Positions 54,013 to 62,258 of a DNA stretch of 64,000 nt are shown here, in pieces. The notes under the pieces were generated by a model. The model did no database searches. It worked only from the letters and a program-made list of their open reading frames with translations, and was not told the DNA's origin. This DNA comes from DSNY01 sp964539745 (GTDB lineage: Bacteria; Pseudomonadota; Gammaproteobacteria; Burkholderiales; Burkholderiaceae_F). A program made the translations under genes and the position numbers. The stretch is from the NCBI GenBank assembly GCA_964539745.1, contig CAZIJU010000004.1, positions 19,796-83,795 of the forward strand, in the 5' to 3' direction. The stretch's first letter is position 1. Each line of letters begins with the position of its first letter.

Positions 54013-54765
54013 TCAGGCGCCTCCGTGGTCCGCGGGCGCCGGCGGCTGATGCTCGACGACCGGACGGCCGTCGTGCAGGAGCAGGGCGTCGCCTCGTAGA
54101 CGCACGGCGTTGCCCACGCGCAGTTCGGGCGGCGCGCTACGGCTGACGGTACGCACTTGTCCGTCGTCCATGCGGATGTCGATTTCGTAACGGGTCGTCG
54201 TGCGGACGCGCTTCTCGATCTGATGACCGGCGACAGCTCCGCCGATCGCGCCGAGAATGCGCGCTGCGTCGCGGCCGCTGCCTTTGCCGATCTGGTTGCC
54301 GATCACGCCGCCGACGACGCCGCCGGCGATTGCACCCACACCATTCGCGCTGCCTGGCGTTCGGACTTCGCGAATGGCGACGACGACGCCGCAGTCGTCA
54401 CAGGGCGGGGTCGCCGGCGGCGCAGGCGACACCTCGGTAGGCAGCGTCGACGGCGCGGGAGTTGCGACCGCCACCGGCGCGGGCGCGACGTTCGTCGCGC
54501 GTTTCGCCGCCGGCCGTTTCGATACGGGCGGCGGTGCGCCGGCGGCCGGCGGCTGCGCGTGTTCGGCGACCACCGGCGCCTGCGGGGCCGGCGCCGTTTG
54601 GACGACGGCCTGTTCGGCACCCGCGAGATGGCGAGCGGAGACATGGCCGTTGATCAGTGCGATGGCAGCCAGTGCGCTCACGCCGATGACGGCGAGCGCG
54701 GCCGCAACGAGCAGCGGGTGCAGTTTCGTCGTCGTGTGCGATTCGTGCGCAGGTGCGTCGTTCAC
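54013..54765 (-). CDS. Glycine zipper 2TM domain membrane protein
   Basis: The 250-residue protein has an N-terminal helix (LLVAAALAVIGVSALAAIALI), a Pro/Ala-rich linker, CDDCGVVVAIREVRT, then the glycine zipper GAIAGGVVGGVIGNQIGKGSGRD and GAIGGAVAGHQIEK, followed by a small SH3-like part (RMDDGQVRTVSRS, VGNAVRLRGDALL). This is the family of surface-antigen/SlyB-like proteins. A GTG start has GGAG before it. It is divergent from grpE, so envelope stress links are possible. Confidence 0.85.
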   Translation of the reverse strand: MNDAPAHESHTTTKLHPLLVAAALAVIGVSALAAIALINGHVSARHLAGAEQAVVQTAPAPQAPVVAEHAQPPAAGAPPPVSKRPAAKRATNVAPAPVAVATPAPSTLPTEVSPAPPATPPCDDCGVVVAIREVRTPGSANGVGAIAGGVVGGVIGNQIGKGSGRDAARILGAIGGAVAGHQIEKRVRTTTRYEIDIRMDDGQVRTVSRSAPPELRVGNAVRLRGDALLLHDGRPVVEHQPPAPADHGGA

Positions 54766-54871
54766 GGTGGGCTCCTGTACGTGATGGACCTGCGCGTATC
54801 AACGCGTTACCCGGCAACGGTGGCGACGACCGCGGCCTCGGCTGTGTAACGAGTTGTTGAGGCGGGTTGGC

Positions 54872-54900
54872 CTTGAAATCGGGGTGGACGCCCCCAATGT
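54872..54900 (+). promoter_or_regulatory. Sigma-32 (RpoH) promoter of grpE-dnaK-dnaJ
   Basis: CTTGAAA (54872-54878) and CCCCAATGT (54892-54900) are separated by 13 bp, a close match to the heat-shock consensus CTTGAAA and CCCCATNT. It lies 50 bases before grpE. No CIRCE inverted repeat (TTAGCACTC/GAGTGCTAA) is seen near it. Confidence 0.9.
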
Positions 54901-54949
54901 CGCCCATGCTGTTGATTTGCTTGCCCAAACCGAGAAATACGGAGGAACC

Positions 54950-55537
54950 ATGGCGCAACCGGAGCGGACTCCGGAAGTCGAACGTAGGGACGGCGCGACG
55001 GTCGAGGGGGGCCAGGAGGCGCCTGCTTTGCCATCGGCCAGCGTGACCGAGGTCGAGCAGGAGCTGCAGGCCGCGCTCGCCAAGGCGAACGAGAACTACG
55101 ACCTGTACCTGCGCGCAAAGGCCGAGGCGGAGAACATCCGGCGGCGTGCGCAGGAAGACATCGCCAAGGCGCATCGATTCGCCGTCGAGTCTTTTGCGCA
55201 GGAGCTCGTTCCGGTCATGGACAGCCTGGAAAAGGCGCTCGAGACCGAAAACGCCACGGTCGAGTCCCTGCGTCAAGGCGTTGAGCTGACGCTGCGGCAG
55301 CTCAAGTCCGCCTTCGACAAGGCCCGGCTCACGGAAATCAACCCGAAAGGCGAGAAGTTCGACCCGCACCGGCATCAGGCGATCTCGACGGTTCCGGCAG
55401 CGGAAGGCTCGCCGCCCAACCACGTCGTGTCCGTCCTGCAGAAGGGCTGGATGATCGCCGAGCGCGTGCTGCGGCCCGCGCTGGTGACGGTCGCCCAGGG
55501 CGACGGCTCGGCGGCGGTACGCGGCGACGGCGCTTGA
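54950..55537 (+). CDS. grpE: Nucleotide exchange factor GrpE
   Basis: The 195-residue co-chaperone has a disordered acidic N-terminus, a long coiled coil (VTEVEQELQAALAKANENYD, YLRAKAEAENIRRRAQEDI) and the beta-wing end FDPHRHQAISTVPAAEGSPPNHVVSVLQKGWMIAERVLRPALVTVA. It frees ADP from DnaK. GGAGG at 54941 fixes the start. It follows the sigma-32 promoter and precedes dnaK by 73 bp. Confidence 0.95.
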   Translation: MAQPERTPEVERRDGATVEGGQEAPALPSASVTEVEQELQAALAKANENYDLYLRAKAEAENIRRRAQEDIAKAHRFAVESFAQELVPVMDSLEKALETENATVESLRQGVELTLRQLKSAFDKARLTEINPKGEKFDPHRHQAISTVPAAEGSPPNHVVSVLQKGWMIAERVLRPALVTVAQGDGSAAVRGDGA

Positions 55538-55610
55538 AAGCGGTGCAGCGCAGCCTCAAGTAGGCGATAGTTCGATTTACCGGCAGTTTGCGGATTCAGC
55601 AGAGGGGATT

Positions 55611-57551
55611 ATGGGAAAGATCATCGGCATCGACCTTGGCACGACGAACTCGTGCGTGGCCGTGATGGAGGGTGGCCAGGTCAAGGTCATCGAAAACAGC
55701 GAAGGCTCCCGCACCACGCCTTCGGTCGTCGCCTACATGGAGGATGGTGAGATTCTGGTGGGCGCGCCGGCCAAGCGGCAGGCGGTCACGAACGCCAAGA
55801 ACACCCTGTACGCCGTCAAGCGGCTGATCGGGCGGCGGTTCGAGGAGAAGGAAGTCCAGAAAGACATCCACCTGATGCCGTACAAGATCGTGCGTGCGCC
55901 CAACGGCGACGCGTGGATCGAGGTGCGCGGCAAACAGATCGCGCCGCAGCAGGTCTCCGCCGAAGTGCTGCGCAAGATGAAGAAGACCGCCGAGGACTAT
56001 CTCGGCGAGCCGGTGACCGAGGCCGTCATCACGGTGCCGGCTTACTTCAACGACAGCCAGCGGCAGGCGACCAAGGATGCTGGCCGCATCGCGGGGCTGG
56101 AAGTCAAGCGCATCATCAACGAGCCGACCGCGGCCGCGCTTGCGTTCGGCCTGGACAAGGCCGGCAAGGGTGACCGCAAGATCGCGGTCTATGACCTGGG
56201 CGGCGGGACGTTCGACATCTCGATCATCGAGATCGCCGACGTCGAAGGCGAAAAGCAGTTCGAAGTGCTGTCCACCAACGGCGACACCTTCCTGGGCGGC
56301 GAGGACTTCGACCAGCGCATCATCGACTACGTCGTCACCGAGTTCAAGAAAGAGGCCGGTGTCGACCTGGCCAAGGACGTGCTCGCGCTGCAGCGTCTGA
56401 AGGACGCGGCCGAGAAGGCCAAGATCGAGCTGTCGTCGAGCCAGCAGACCGAGATCAACCTACCGTACATCACGGCGGACGCCTCGGGTCCGAAACACCT
56501 GAACATGAAGCTCACGCGCGCCAAGCTCGAGGCGCTGGTGGAGGACCTGATCGAGCGCACGATCGAACCGTGCCGCTTGGCGATCAAGGATGCCGGAATC
56601 AAGGTCAGCGACATTCAAGACGTGATCCTGGTCGGCGGCCAGACGCGCATGCCGAAGGTGCAGGAGAAGGTGCGCGAGTTCTTCGGCCGCGAGCCGCGCA
56701 AGGACGTCAACCCGGACGAGGCGGTCGCGATCGGTGCGGCGATCCAGGGCGCGGTGCTTTCGGGCGAGCGCAAGGACGTGCTGCTGCTCGACGTCACGCC
56801 GCTGACGCTGGGCATCGAAACGCTCGGCGGCGTGATGACGCCGATGATCAAGCGCAACACGACGATCCCGACCAAGTACTCGCAGGTGTTCTCCACCGCC
56901 GACGACAACCAGCCGGCGGTGACGATCAAGGTGTATCAGGGCGAGCGCGAGATGGCCAGCGGCAACAAGCTGCTGGGCGAGTTCAATCTCGAGGGCATTC
57001 CGCCCGCGCCGCGCGGCGTGCCGCAGATCGAGGTCACGTTCGACATCGACGCCAACGGGATCCTGCATGTGTCGGCGCGCGACAAGGCCACCGGCAAGGA
57101 GAACAAGATCACGATCAAGGCCAACTCGGGCCTGACCGAGGAGGAGATCCAGCGCATGGTGCGCGATGCCGAGGCGAACAAGGCCGAGGACCATCGCCGC
57201 TTCGAGCTCGCGCAGGCGCGCAACACGGCCGACGCGGCCCTGCACGCGACGAAGAAAGCGCTCGCCGAGTACGGCGACAAGATCGAAGCCGGCGAAAAGG
57301 CGAAAGTCGAGACCGCGCTCAAGGAGCTCGAGGAAGCGCTGAAGGGCGACGACAAGACCGCGATCGAAGCGAGAACGCAGGCGCTGATGGCGGCCTCGCA
57401 GAAGCTCGGCGAGAAAATGTATGCGAGCATGCAGGGGGCCGAAGCCGCGGCGGCAGGATCTGCCGGCGCTGCCGCAGGCGGACCCGAAGCCGGGTCGGCG
57501 AAGAACGATGACGTCGTCGACGCCGACTACAAGGAGGTCAAGCGCGGCTGA
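55611..57551 (+). CDS. dnaK: Chaperone DnaK (Hsp70)
   Basis: The 646-residue Hsp70 has IGIDLGTTNSCVAVMEGG at the N-terminus, IAVYDLGGGTFDISIIE, VILVGGQTRMPKVQ, and the substrate-domain run GEREMASGNKLLGEFNLEGIPPAPRG. The C-terminus DDVVDADYKEVKRG carries the conserved EEV-like acidic end (VDADYKEV). AGAGGGG stands before the ATG. It is preceded by grpE and followed by dnaJ in the same direction. Confidence 0.98.
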   Translation: MGKIIGIDLGTTNSCVAVMEGGQVKVIENSEGSRTTPSVVAYMEDGEILVGAPAKRQAVTNAKNTLYAVKRLIGRRFEEKEVQKDIHLMPYKIVRAPNGDAWIEVRGKQIAPQQVSAEVLRKMKKTAEDYLGEPVTEAVITVPAYFNDSQRQATKDAGRIAGLEVKRIINEPTAAALAFGLDKAGKGDRKIAVYDLGGGTFDISIIEIADVEGEKQFEVLSTNGDTFLGGEDFDQRIIDYVVTEFKKEAGVDLAKDVLALQRLKDAAEKAKIELSSSQQTEINLPYITADASGPKHLNMKLTRAKLEALVEDLIERTIEPCRLAIKDAGIKVSDIQDVILVGGQTRMPKVQEKVREFFGREPRKDVNPDEAVAIGAAIQGAVLSGERKDVLLLDVTPLTLGIETLGGVMTPMIKRNTTIPTKYSQVFSTADDNQPAVTIKVYQGEREMASGNKLLGEFNLEGIPPAPRGVPQIEVTFDIDANGILHVSARDKATGKENKITIKANSGLTEEEIQRMVRDAEANKAEDHRRFELAQARNTADAALHATKKALAEYGDKIEAGEKAKVETALKELEEALKGDDKTAIEARTQALMAASQKLGEKMYASMQGAEAAAAGSAGAAAGGPEAGSAKNDDVVDADYKEVKRG

Positions 57552-57646
57552 AGCCTCGCATGACCTGCCTGGCGCCGAGTTCGAGCGGACGAGAGACCTT
57601 CGCCGCCCGGCTCGGCGTTCTTGCGTTGTAAAGTCCTGAATCGACG

Positions 57647-58795
57647 ATGGCCAAACGCGACTACTACGACGTTCTCGGCGTTGCGAAGGACGCCTCCGAA
57701 GAGCAGATCAAGAAGGCGTATCGCAAGCTGGCGATGAAATACCACCCTGACCGCAATCAGGGAAAGGATGGCGTCGCGTCGAAAGAAGCCGAGGAGCGGT
57801 TCAAGGAAGTCAAGGAGGCGTACGAGATCCTGTCGGATGCCTCGAAGCGCGCGGCCTACGATCGCTTCGGGCATGCCGGCGTGGATGCCGGCGCGGCGGC
57901 TGGCGGCTTTGGCGGCGCGCAGGGTTTCGGCAGCTTCGCCGACGCCTTCGGCGACATTTTCGGCGATATCTTCGGCGCCAGGACGGGCGGCGGACGCAGC
58001 GGCGCCTATCGCGGCGCGGACCTCCGTTACAACATGAAGATCACGCTCGAACAGGCGGCGCGCGGATTCACGACCGACATCCGTGTGCCGAGCTGGGAGA
58101 ACTGCGAAACCTGCGACGGCAGCGGCGCCAAACCCGGCACCAGGCCGCGCACGTGCGCGACCTGCGGCGGCAGTGGTGCGGTTCGGATCACGCAGGGCTT
58201 CTTCTCGATCCAGCAGACGTGCCCGACCTGTCACGGCAGCGGCCGGGTGATCGCCGAACCCTGCGCCGCATGCGGCGGCGCGGGCCGGATCAAGAAGAGC
58301 AAGGTGCTCGAGGTCAACATCCCGGCCGGGATCGACGAGGGCCAGCGGATCCGGCTCGCCGGCAAGGGCGAACCCGGCATGAACGGCGGCCCGCCGGGCG
58401 ATCTGTACGTCGAGATCCGCATCAAGCCGCATGAGGTGTTCCAGCGCGACGGCGACGACCTGCACTGCGAGGTACCGGTGTCGATCGTCACCGCCGCGCT
58501 CGGCGGCGAAGTCGAGGTCGCCACGCTCGACGGCAAGGTAAGCCTGACGATCCCCGAGGGCACGCAGACGGGCAAGACCTTCCGGTTGCGCGGCAAAGGC
58601 ATCAAGGGCGTGCGCTCGAGCTACCCGGGCGACCTGTACTGCCACATCGTCGTCGAAACGCCGGTGCGGCTCACAGACAAGCAGAAGAAGCTGCTGCGCG
58701 ACTTCGGCGCCTCGCTGCACGAAGGCGGATCCAAGCACTCCCCGAAAACCAAGGGCTTCATGGACAAGATGAAGGGCTTCTTCACGACCGAGTGA
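57647..58795 (+). CDS. dnaJ: Co-chaperone DnaJ (Hsp40)
   Basis: The 382-residue protein has a J domain (DYYDVLGVAKDASEEQIKKAYRKLA, MKYHPDRNQ with HPD), a Gly/Phe-rich linker (GGFGGAQGFGSF), four zinc-finger motifs (CETCDGSG, CATCGGSG, CPTCHGSG, CAACGGAG) and the C-terminal dimer part ending KGFFTTE. The last codons are part of a downstream tandem duplication. It activates DnaK ATPase. Confidence 0.97.
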   Translation: MAKRDYYDVLGVAKDASEEQIKKAYRKLAMKYHPDRNQGKDGVASKEAEERFKEVKEAYEILSDASKRAAYDRFGHAGVDAGAAAGGFGGAQGFGSFADAFGDIFGDIFGARTGGGRSGAYRGADLRYNMKITLEQAARGFTTDIRVPSWENCETCDGSGAKPGTRPRTCATCGGSGAVRITQGFFSIQQTCPTCHGSGRVIAEPCAACGGAGRIKKSKVLEVNIPAGIDEGQRIRLAGKGEPGMNGGPPGDLYVEIRIKPHEVFQRDGDDLHCEVPVSIVTAALGGEVEVATLDGKVSLTIPEGTQTGKTFRLRGKGIKGVRSSYPGDLYCHIVVETPVRLTDKQKKLLRDFGASLHEGGSKHSPKTKGFMDKMKGFFTTE

Positions 58796-58984
58796 AGAAG
58801 CGCTTCATCTTGCGTCGAAGGCTAACTTCGGCGAAGCGGAAGTTAAGGTGGCGTAGCCACCGGCCGAAGACACAAGATGAGCGCGCGCAGCGCGCTGCTT
58901 CACGACCGAGTGAAGAAGCGCTTCATCTTGCGTCGAAGGCTAACTTCGGCGAAGCGGAAGTTAAGGTGGCGTAGCCACCGGCCG
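58781..58984 (+). repeat. Tandem duplication of the dnaJ 3' end and a hairpin block
   Basis: An 86-base block from TTCACGACCGAGTGA (dnaJ codons for FTTE and stop) to GGCCG occurs at 58781-58866 and again at 58899-58984 without a difference I can see. They are 118 bp apart. Each has the small stems GAAGCGCTTC, AACTTCGGCGAAGCGGAAGTT and GGTGGCGTAGCCACC. A TCATCTTG/CAAGATGA pair flanks the block. The area after it to 59028 holds nothing else that I can name. Confidence 0.95.
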
Positions 58985-59028
58985 CACACGTGGCGCCCGG
59001 CAGCCGCAGACGAACGCGGCGCGACGGA

Positions 59029-59742
59029 TCAATTCGTCGCGCACGACTCCCGCTTCGCCGCGACCCGCGCGAGCAGCTCGCGCATTCGGCGCCAGTGGCT
59101 GCCTTCCCAGTAGATGCGCCGGCAGCCCGCACACGTCTTGAAGTGCGTGTAGGCCTGCGCGACTGTTTCCGGCAGCCGGTGCCGGACCTCGTCCTTGCCC
59201 GTTTCGGCTAGCGGCAGATTGCAGTGCAGGCACAGCGTGAACGGCGCCATGCTCGATGCGAGCTGCAGGCGCTCGACGACTTCGGCGAGCTGCGCCGGGG
59301 GGTTCAGCGCGCGGACGTAGCAGCCGTGCGTGACGTCGCGGCATTTGAGCAGCGCGCGGTCGCGCGTCAGGATCACGCGCGATTCGGTCGCTGCGATCAT
59401 GCGGATCGTCTCGTCGGCGTACGCGTTGTCGTGCAGCGTGTCGAATCCGACCATGCGCGGCAGCCGCGCGAGCGCGCCCAGATGCGCGTCGGCGACGAAG
59501 CGCGGCTCGCGCAGCGGTCGCGCACGCACGCGCACCAGCGGCGCGACGTCGAACGCCTCGAACACCGGATAGACGCTGACGCGGTCGCCGTCGCGAAGCC
59601 GGTACGAGAGGTCGCCCGAGTGCCCGTCGACGAGGATCAGCTCGACCTCGGTGTGCGGAACGCCGACCGCCTCGATCGCGTTCTTCACCGTCGCCGCGCG
59701 CCCGAACTCGTAGTCGAACTCGCGCTTGCGCCGCGCCGGCAC
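59029..59742 (-). CDS. Mut7-C RNase/ubiquitin-like domain protein, 5' end apparently shortened
   Basis: With a GTG start it is 237 residues: RRKREFDYEFGRAATVKNAIEAVGVPHTEVELI is the second part of the ubiquitin-like domain, then FVADAHLGALARLPRMVGFDT, a PIN-like RNase fold, and a zinc-ribbon end (CLHCNLPL, CAGCRRIYWEGSHWRRM). Related proteins have about 17 more residues at the start (the first strand). In this frame upstream there is no ATG, and a stop is met after 19 codons. So the first strand is missing or the gene uses the GTG. It follows a TauE-like gene in the same direction. Confidence 0.75.
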   Translation of the reverse strand: MPARRKREFDYEFGRAATVKNAIEAVGVPHTEVELILVDGHSGDLSYRLRDGDRVSVYPVFEAFDVAPLVRVRARPLREPRFVADAHLGALARLPRMVGFDTLHDNAYADETIRMIAATESRVILTRDRALLKCRDVTHGCYVRALNPPAQLAEVVERLQLASSMAPFTLCLHCNLPLAETGKDEVRHRLPETVAQAYTHFKTCAGCRRIYWEGSHWRRMRELLARVAAKRESCATN

Positions 59743-59796
59743 GAGGTGCTCCGCTGGCCGGGCGTCGCGCGCACCCGAAGGGATCGTCGGCCCCGG

Positions 59797-60639
59797 TCAG
59801 CGGCTTGCCTTGCGCGCCTGCCGGCCGAGGTGAAGCGCCGAGTAGACCAGCAGCGCCGCCAGCAGCAGGCTGAGCAGGCGCACGTCGATCCAGCCGAGCG
59901 CGCGCACACCGAGCGCTGCGCCGGCGACGCTGCCGCCACCCATCCACAGCAGCAGCCGCGCGTTGGCGGTCCACAGCGACCAGTCGCCGCGCGCCTGGCG
60001 CCAGCGCGACAGCGACACCAGGAGCGTCGGCAGGCTCACCGCCAGCGACAGGGTGCCGGCGACCTTGGTGTCCACGGCATACAGCAGGATCAGCGTCGGG
60101 ATCAGCAGTTCGCCGCCCGCCACACCGAGCAGGCTGGCAACGATGCCGATGGCCAGCCCGGCGACGAGGGCGGCCAGCAGCCGCGCCAGTGGCGGCAGCG
60201 ACAGGCGCAGGCCGCCGCCGGGATCGAGCGCGTGCGAGGCCATCACCAGCGCCAGCGCCAGCAGCAGCGCGGCGACCACCGACGTCAGCGCCGCCGCGGA
60301 CAGGCGCCGGCCGATGGCCACGCCGATCGAGGCGCCGGCCAGGGTACCGGCGGTCAGCGTGAGCACTGCCGGCATGTGCTCGAGCAGCGGCGCCGCGCCG
60401 CCGCCGGCGATGCGGAACGCGAGCGAGAAGGCGACCGTGACCAGGCTCAGCGCCACGTTCAGCCCGATCGCATCGCGCGTCGCGTAGGCAAACAGCGCCA
60501 CCAGCAGCGGCAGCCGGAACTCGGCGCCGCCAAGACCGATCAACCCGCCGAGGGTTCCGACGGCGAAGCCGGCGAAAAAAGCGAGGGCTGCGCGGGGCCG
60601 GGTCGCGCCGCGGCTGGCGGAAGGCGGCGAAGCGGGCAA
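59797..60639 (-). CDS. TauE/SafE family membrane permease
   Basis: With a TTG start the protein is 280 residues, with helices such as ALAFFAGFAVGTLGGLIGLGGAEFRLPLLVALFAY and GLAIGIVASLLGVAGGELLIPTLILLYA, the two-half plan of the TauE/SafE family. AGGAAAG before the TTG supports this start; no ATG is present upstream of the first helix in frame. It is divergent from modA, so it may move molybdate- or sulfur-related anions; that is only inference from position. Confidence 0.8.
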   Translation of the reverse strand: MPASPPSASRGATRPRAALAFFAGFAVGTLGGLIGLGGAEFRLPLLVALFAYATRDAIGLNVALSLVTVAFSLAFRIAGGGAAPLLEHMPAVLTLTAGTLAGASIGVAIGRRLSAAALTSVVAALLLALALVMASHALDPGGGLRLSLPPLARLLAALVAGLAIGIVASLLGVAGGELLIPTLILLYAVDTKVAGTLSLAVSLPTLLVSLSRWRQARGDWSLWTANARLLLWMGGGSVAGAALGVRALGWIDVRLLSLLLAALLVYSALHLGRQARKASR

Positions 60640-60646
60640 CGGCTTT

Positions 60647-60668
60647 CCTATATTTTTCGGGAAATAGG
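60647..60668. promoter_or_regulatory. Candidate operator between TauE gene and modA
   Basis: CCTAT (60647-60651) and ATAGG (60664-60668) are an inverted repeat with a 12-base T/A-rich middle (ATTTTTCGGGAA). It is AT-rich, in a 118-bp divergent region before a molybdate operon whose last neighbour is modE. A ModE site is a fair guess, though it differs from the E. coli TATAT sequence. Mapped by eye only. Confidence 0.45.
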
Positions 60669-60757
60669 ATAGACTTCCTCTCGATCGGTCGCAAACGCGC
60701 ACCTTCGCGGGCAATGCAGCGGCAAGTCGGCAGGCGCGTCGGGCGCAGGAGCGAGTC

Positions 60758-61528
60758 ATGAGGCACTTTTGCAGGGCGGTGGGGCTCGTCTTCGGGTTCG
60801 CGGCCGCCAGCGCCGTCGCTGGCCAGGAAAGGCCGCCGATCGTCGCCGCGGCCAGCGACCTGAAATTCGCCATCTCCGAGATCGCGGCGCGCTTCGAGGC
60901 CGACACCGGCCGCCGAGTGGCGCTGAACTTCGGCTCGTCGGGCAACTTCGCGCGCCAGATCCAGCAGGGCGCGCCTTTCGAGCTGTTCATGTCGGCCGAC
61001 GAGGACTTCGTGTTCAGGCTGGCCGATGCCGGCTTCACGCGCGATCGCGGCGACCTGTACGCGATCGGCCGAATCGTCCTGTACGCGCCCAAGGGCTCGA
61101 AGCTCGCGCTCGACCCGGCGCTGAAGGGCCTGCAGACGGGCTGGGGCGAGGTGCGCAAGTTCGCGATCGCCAACCCGGAGCATGCGCCCTACGGCCGCGC
61201 GGCGCAGGAGGCGCTGCGGTCGCTGAAACTGTGGGAGTTCGTCCAGCCCAAGCTCGTGCTCGGCGAGAACATCGCGCAGACCGCGCAGTTCGTCACCACG
61301 CGCAGCGCCGAGGCCGGCATCATCGCGCTGTCGCTGGCGCTGGCGCCTGAGGTGGCGCGGCAGGGCGACCACGTGCTGCTGCCGGAAACGCTGCACAATC
61401 CGCTGCGCCAGCGCATGGTGCTGACGCGGCGGGCAGGCGAGACCGCGACCTTGTTCTACGAATATCTGAAACAACCGCCGGCGCGCGGCATCCTGAAGAA
61501 ATACGGGTTCCTGCTGCCGGGCGAATAG
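60758..61528 (+). CDS. modA: Molybdate ABC transporter substrate-binding protein ModA
   Basis: The 256-residue periplasmic protein has a signal peptide (GLVFGFAAASAVAG), then IVAAASDLKFAISEIAARFEADTGRRVALNFGSSGNFARQIQQGAPFELFMSADED, the ModA core. AIANPEHAPYGRAAQEAL and the C-terminal ARGILKKYGFLLP are conserved. It captures molybdate or tungstate for ModBC. It heads modA-modB-modC. Confidence 0.94.
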   Translation: MRHFCRAVGLVFGFAAASAVAGQERPPIVAAASDLKFAISEIAARFEADTGRRVALNFGSSGNFARQIQQGAPFELFMSADEDFVFRLADAGFTRDRGDLYAIGRIVLYAPKGSKLALDPALKGLQTGWGEVRKFAIANPEHAPYGRAAQEALRSLKLWEFVQPKLVLGENIAQTAQFVTTRSAEAGIIALSLALAPEVARQGDHVLLPETLHNPLRQRMVLTRRAGETATLFYEYLKQPPARGILKKYGFLLPGE

Positions 61529-61583
61529 GGCCATGCCTGAAACCGCTGCCGCCCGCCGGCGCCGAGGTGCGGGCGCACTCTGA

Positions 61584-62258
61584 ATGGACTGGGACGCCAC
61601 CCGGATATCACTGCTGCTGGCCACGGCCACCTGCATCGTGCTGCTGCCGTTCGCGGTCTGGCTCGGTCGCCGGCTGGCGGTGCACGAATGGCGCGGCAAG
61701 GCACTGGTCGAGGCGGCGCTGGTGCTGCCGCTGCTGCTGCCGCCGACGGTGGTCGGCTTCTATCTGCTGGTGGCGCTCGGCGGCGGCTCGCCGCTCGGCC
61801 GGTGGCTCGATCAGGTCGCGGGCCTGCGGCTCGTGTTCACGTTCGAGGGGCTGCTCTTCGCGAGCCTGATCGTCAACCTGCCGTTCATGGTGCAGCCGAT
61901 CCAGCGCGCCTTCGCGGCGATCCCCAACAGCCTGCGCGAAGCGGCCTGGGTGTCGGGCCTGTCGCGCTGGCAGACGCTGCGCCGGATCGAGTTGCCGCTG
62001 GCCTGGCCCGGCATCCTCGGCGGCGTGGCGCTCACGTTCGCGCACACGCTGGGCGAGTTCGGCGTCGTGCTGATGGTCGGCGGCAGCATCGCCGGCGAGA
62101 CCAAGACGCTGTCGATCGCGATCTACGACCGCGTGCAGGCGTTCGACAACGCCGGCGCCAACCTGATGTCGCTGCTGCTGGTGGCCTTCACGCTGCTGGC
62201 GTTGTGGATCGTCTTCGCCACCGGCGAACGCGGCAAACGGCACCTGCAGGAGCGCTGA
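61584..62258 (+). CDS. modB: Molybdate ABC transporter permease ModB
   Basis: The 224-residue permease has five or six helices, ALVLPLLLPPTVVGFYLLVALG, and the coupling-loop sequence EAAWVSGLSRWQTLRRIELPLAWPGILGG, the binding-protein-dependent motif. FAHTLGEFGVVLMVGGSIAGETKTLSIAIYD matches ModB. It overlaps modC by one base (TGATG). Confidence 0.95.
   Translation: MDWDATRISLLLATATCIVLLPFAVWLGRRLAVHEWRGKALVEAALVLPLLLPPTVVGFYLLVALGGGSPLGRWLDQVAGLRLVFTFEGLLFASLIVNLPFMVQPIQRAFAAIPNSLREAAWVSGLSRWQTLRRIELPLAWPGILGGVALTFAHTLGEFGVVLMVGGSIAGETKTLSIAIYDRVQAFDNAGANLMSLLLVAFTLLALWIVFATGERGKRHLQER

Noticed and set aside
54766..54949. CIRCE operator before grpE
   Set aside because: I looked for TTAGCACTC and GAGTGCTAA with nine bases between and saw no match.
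58792..59113. Short frames with repeated RRRLTSAKRKLRW peptides
   Set aside because: They come from the tandem 86-base duplication after dnaJ.
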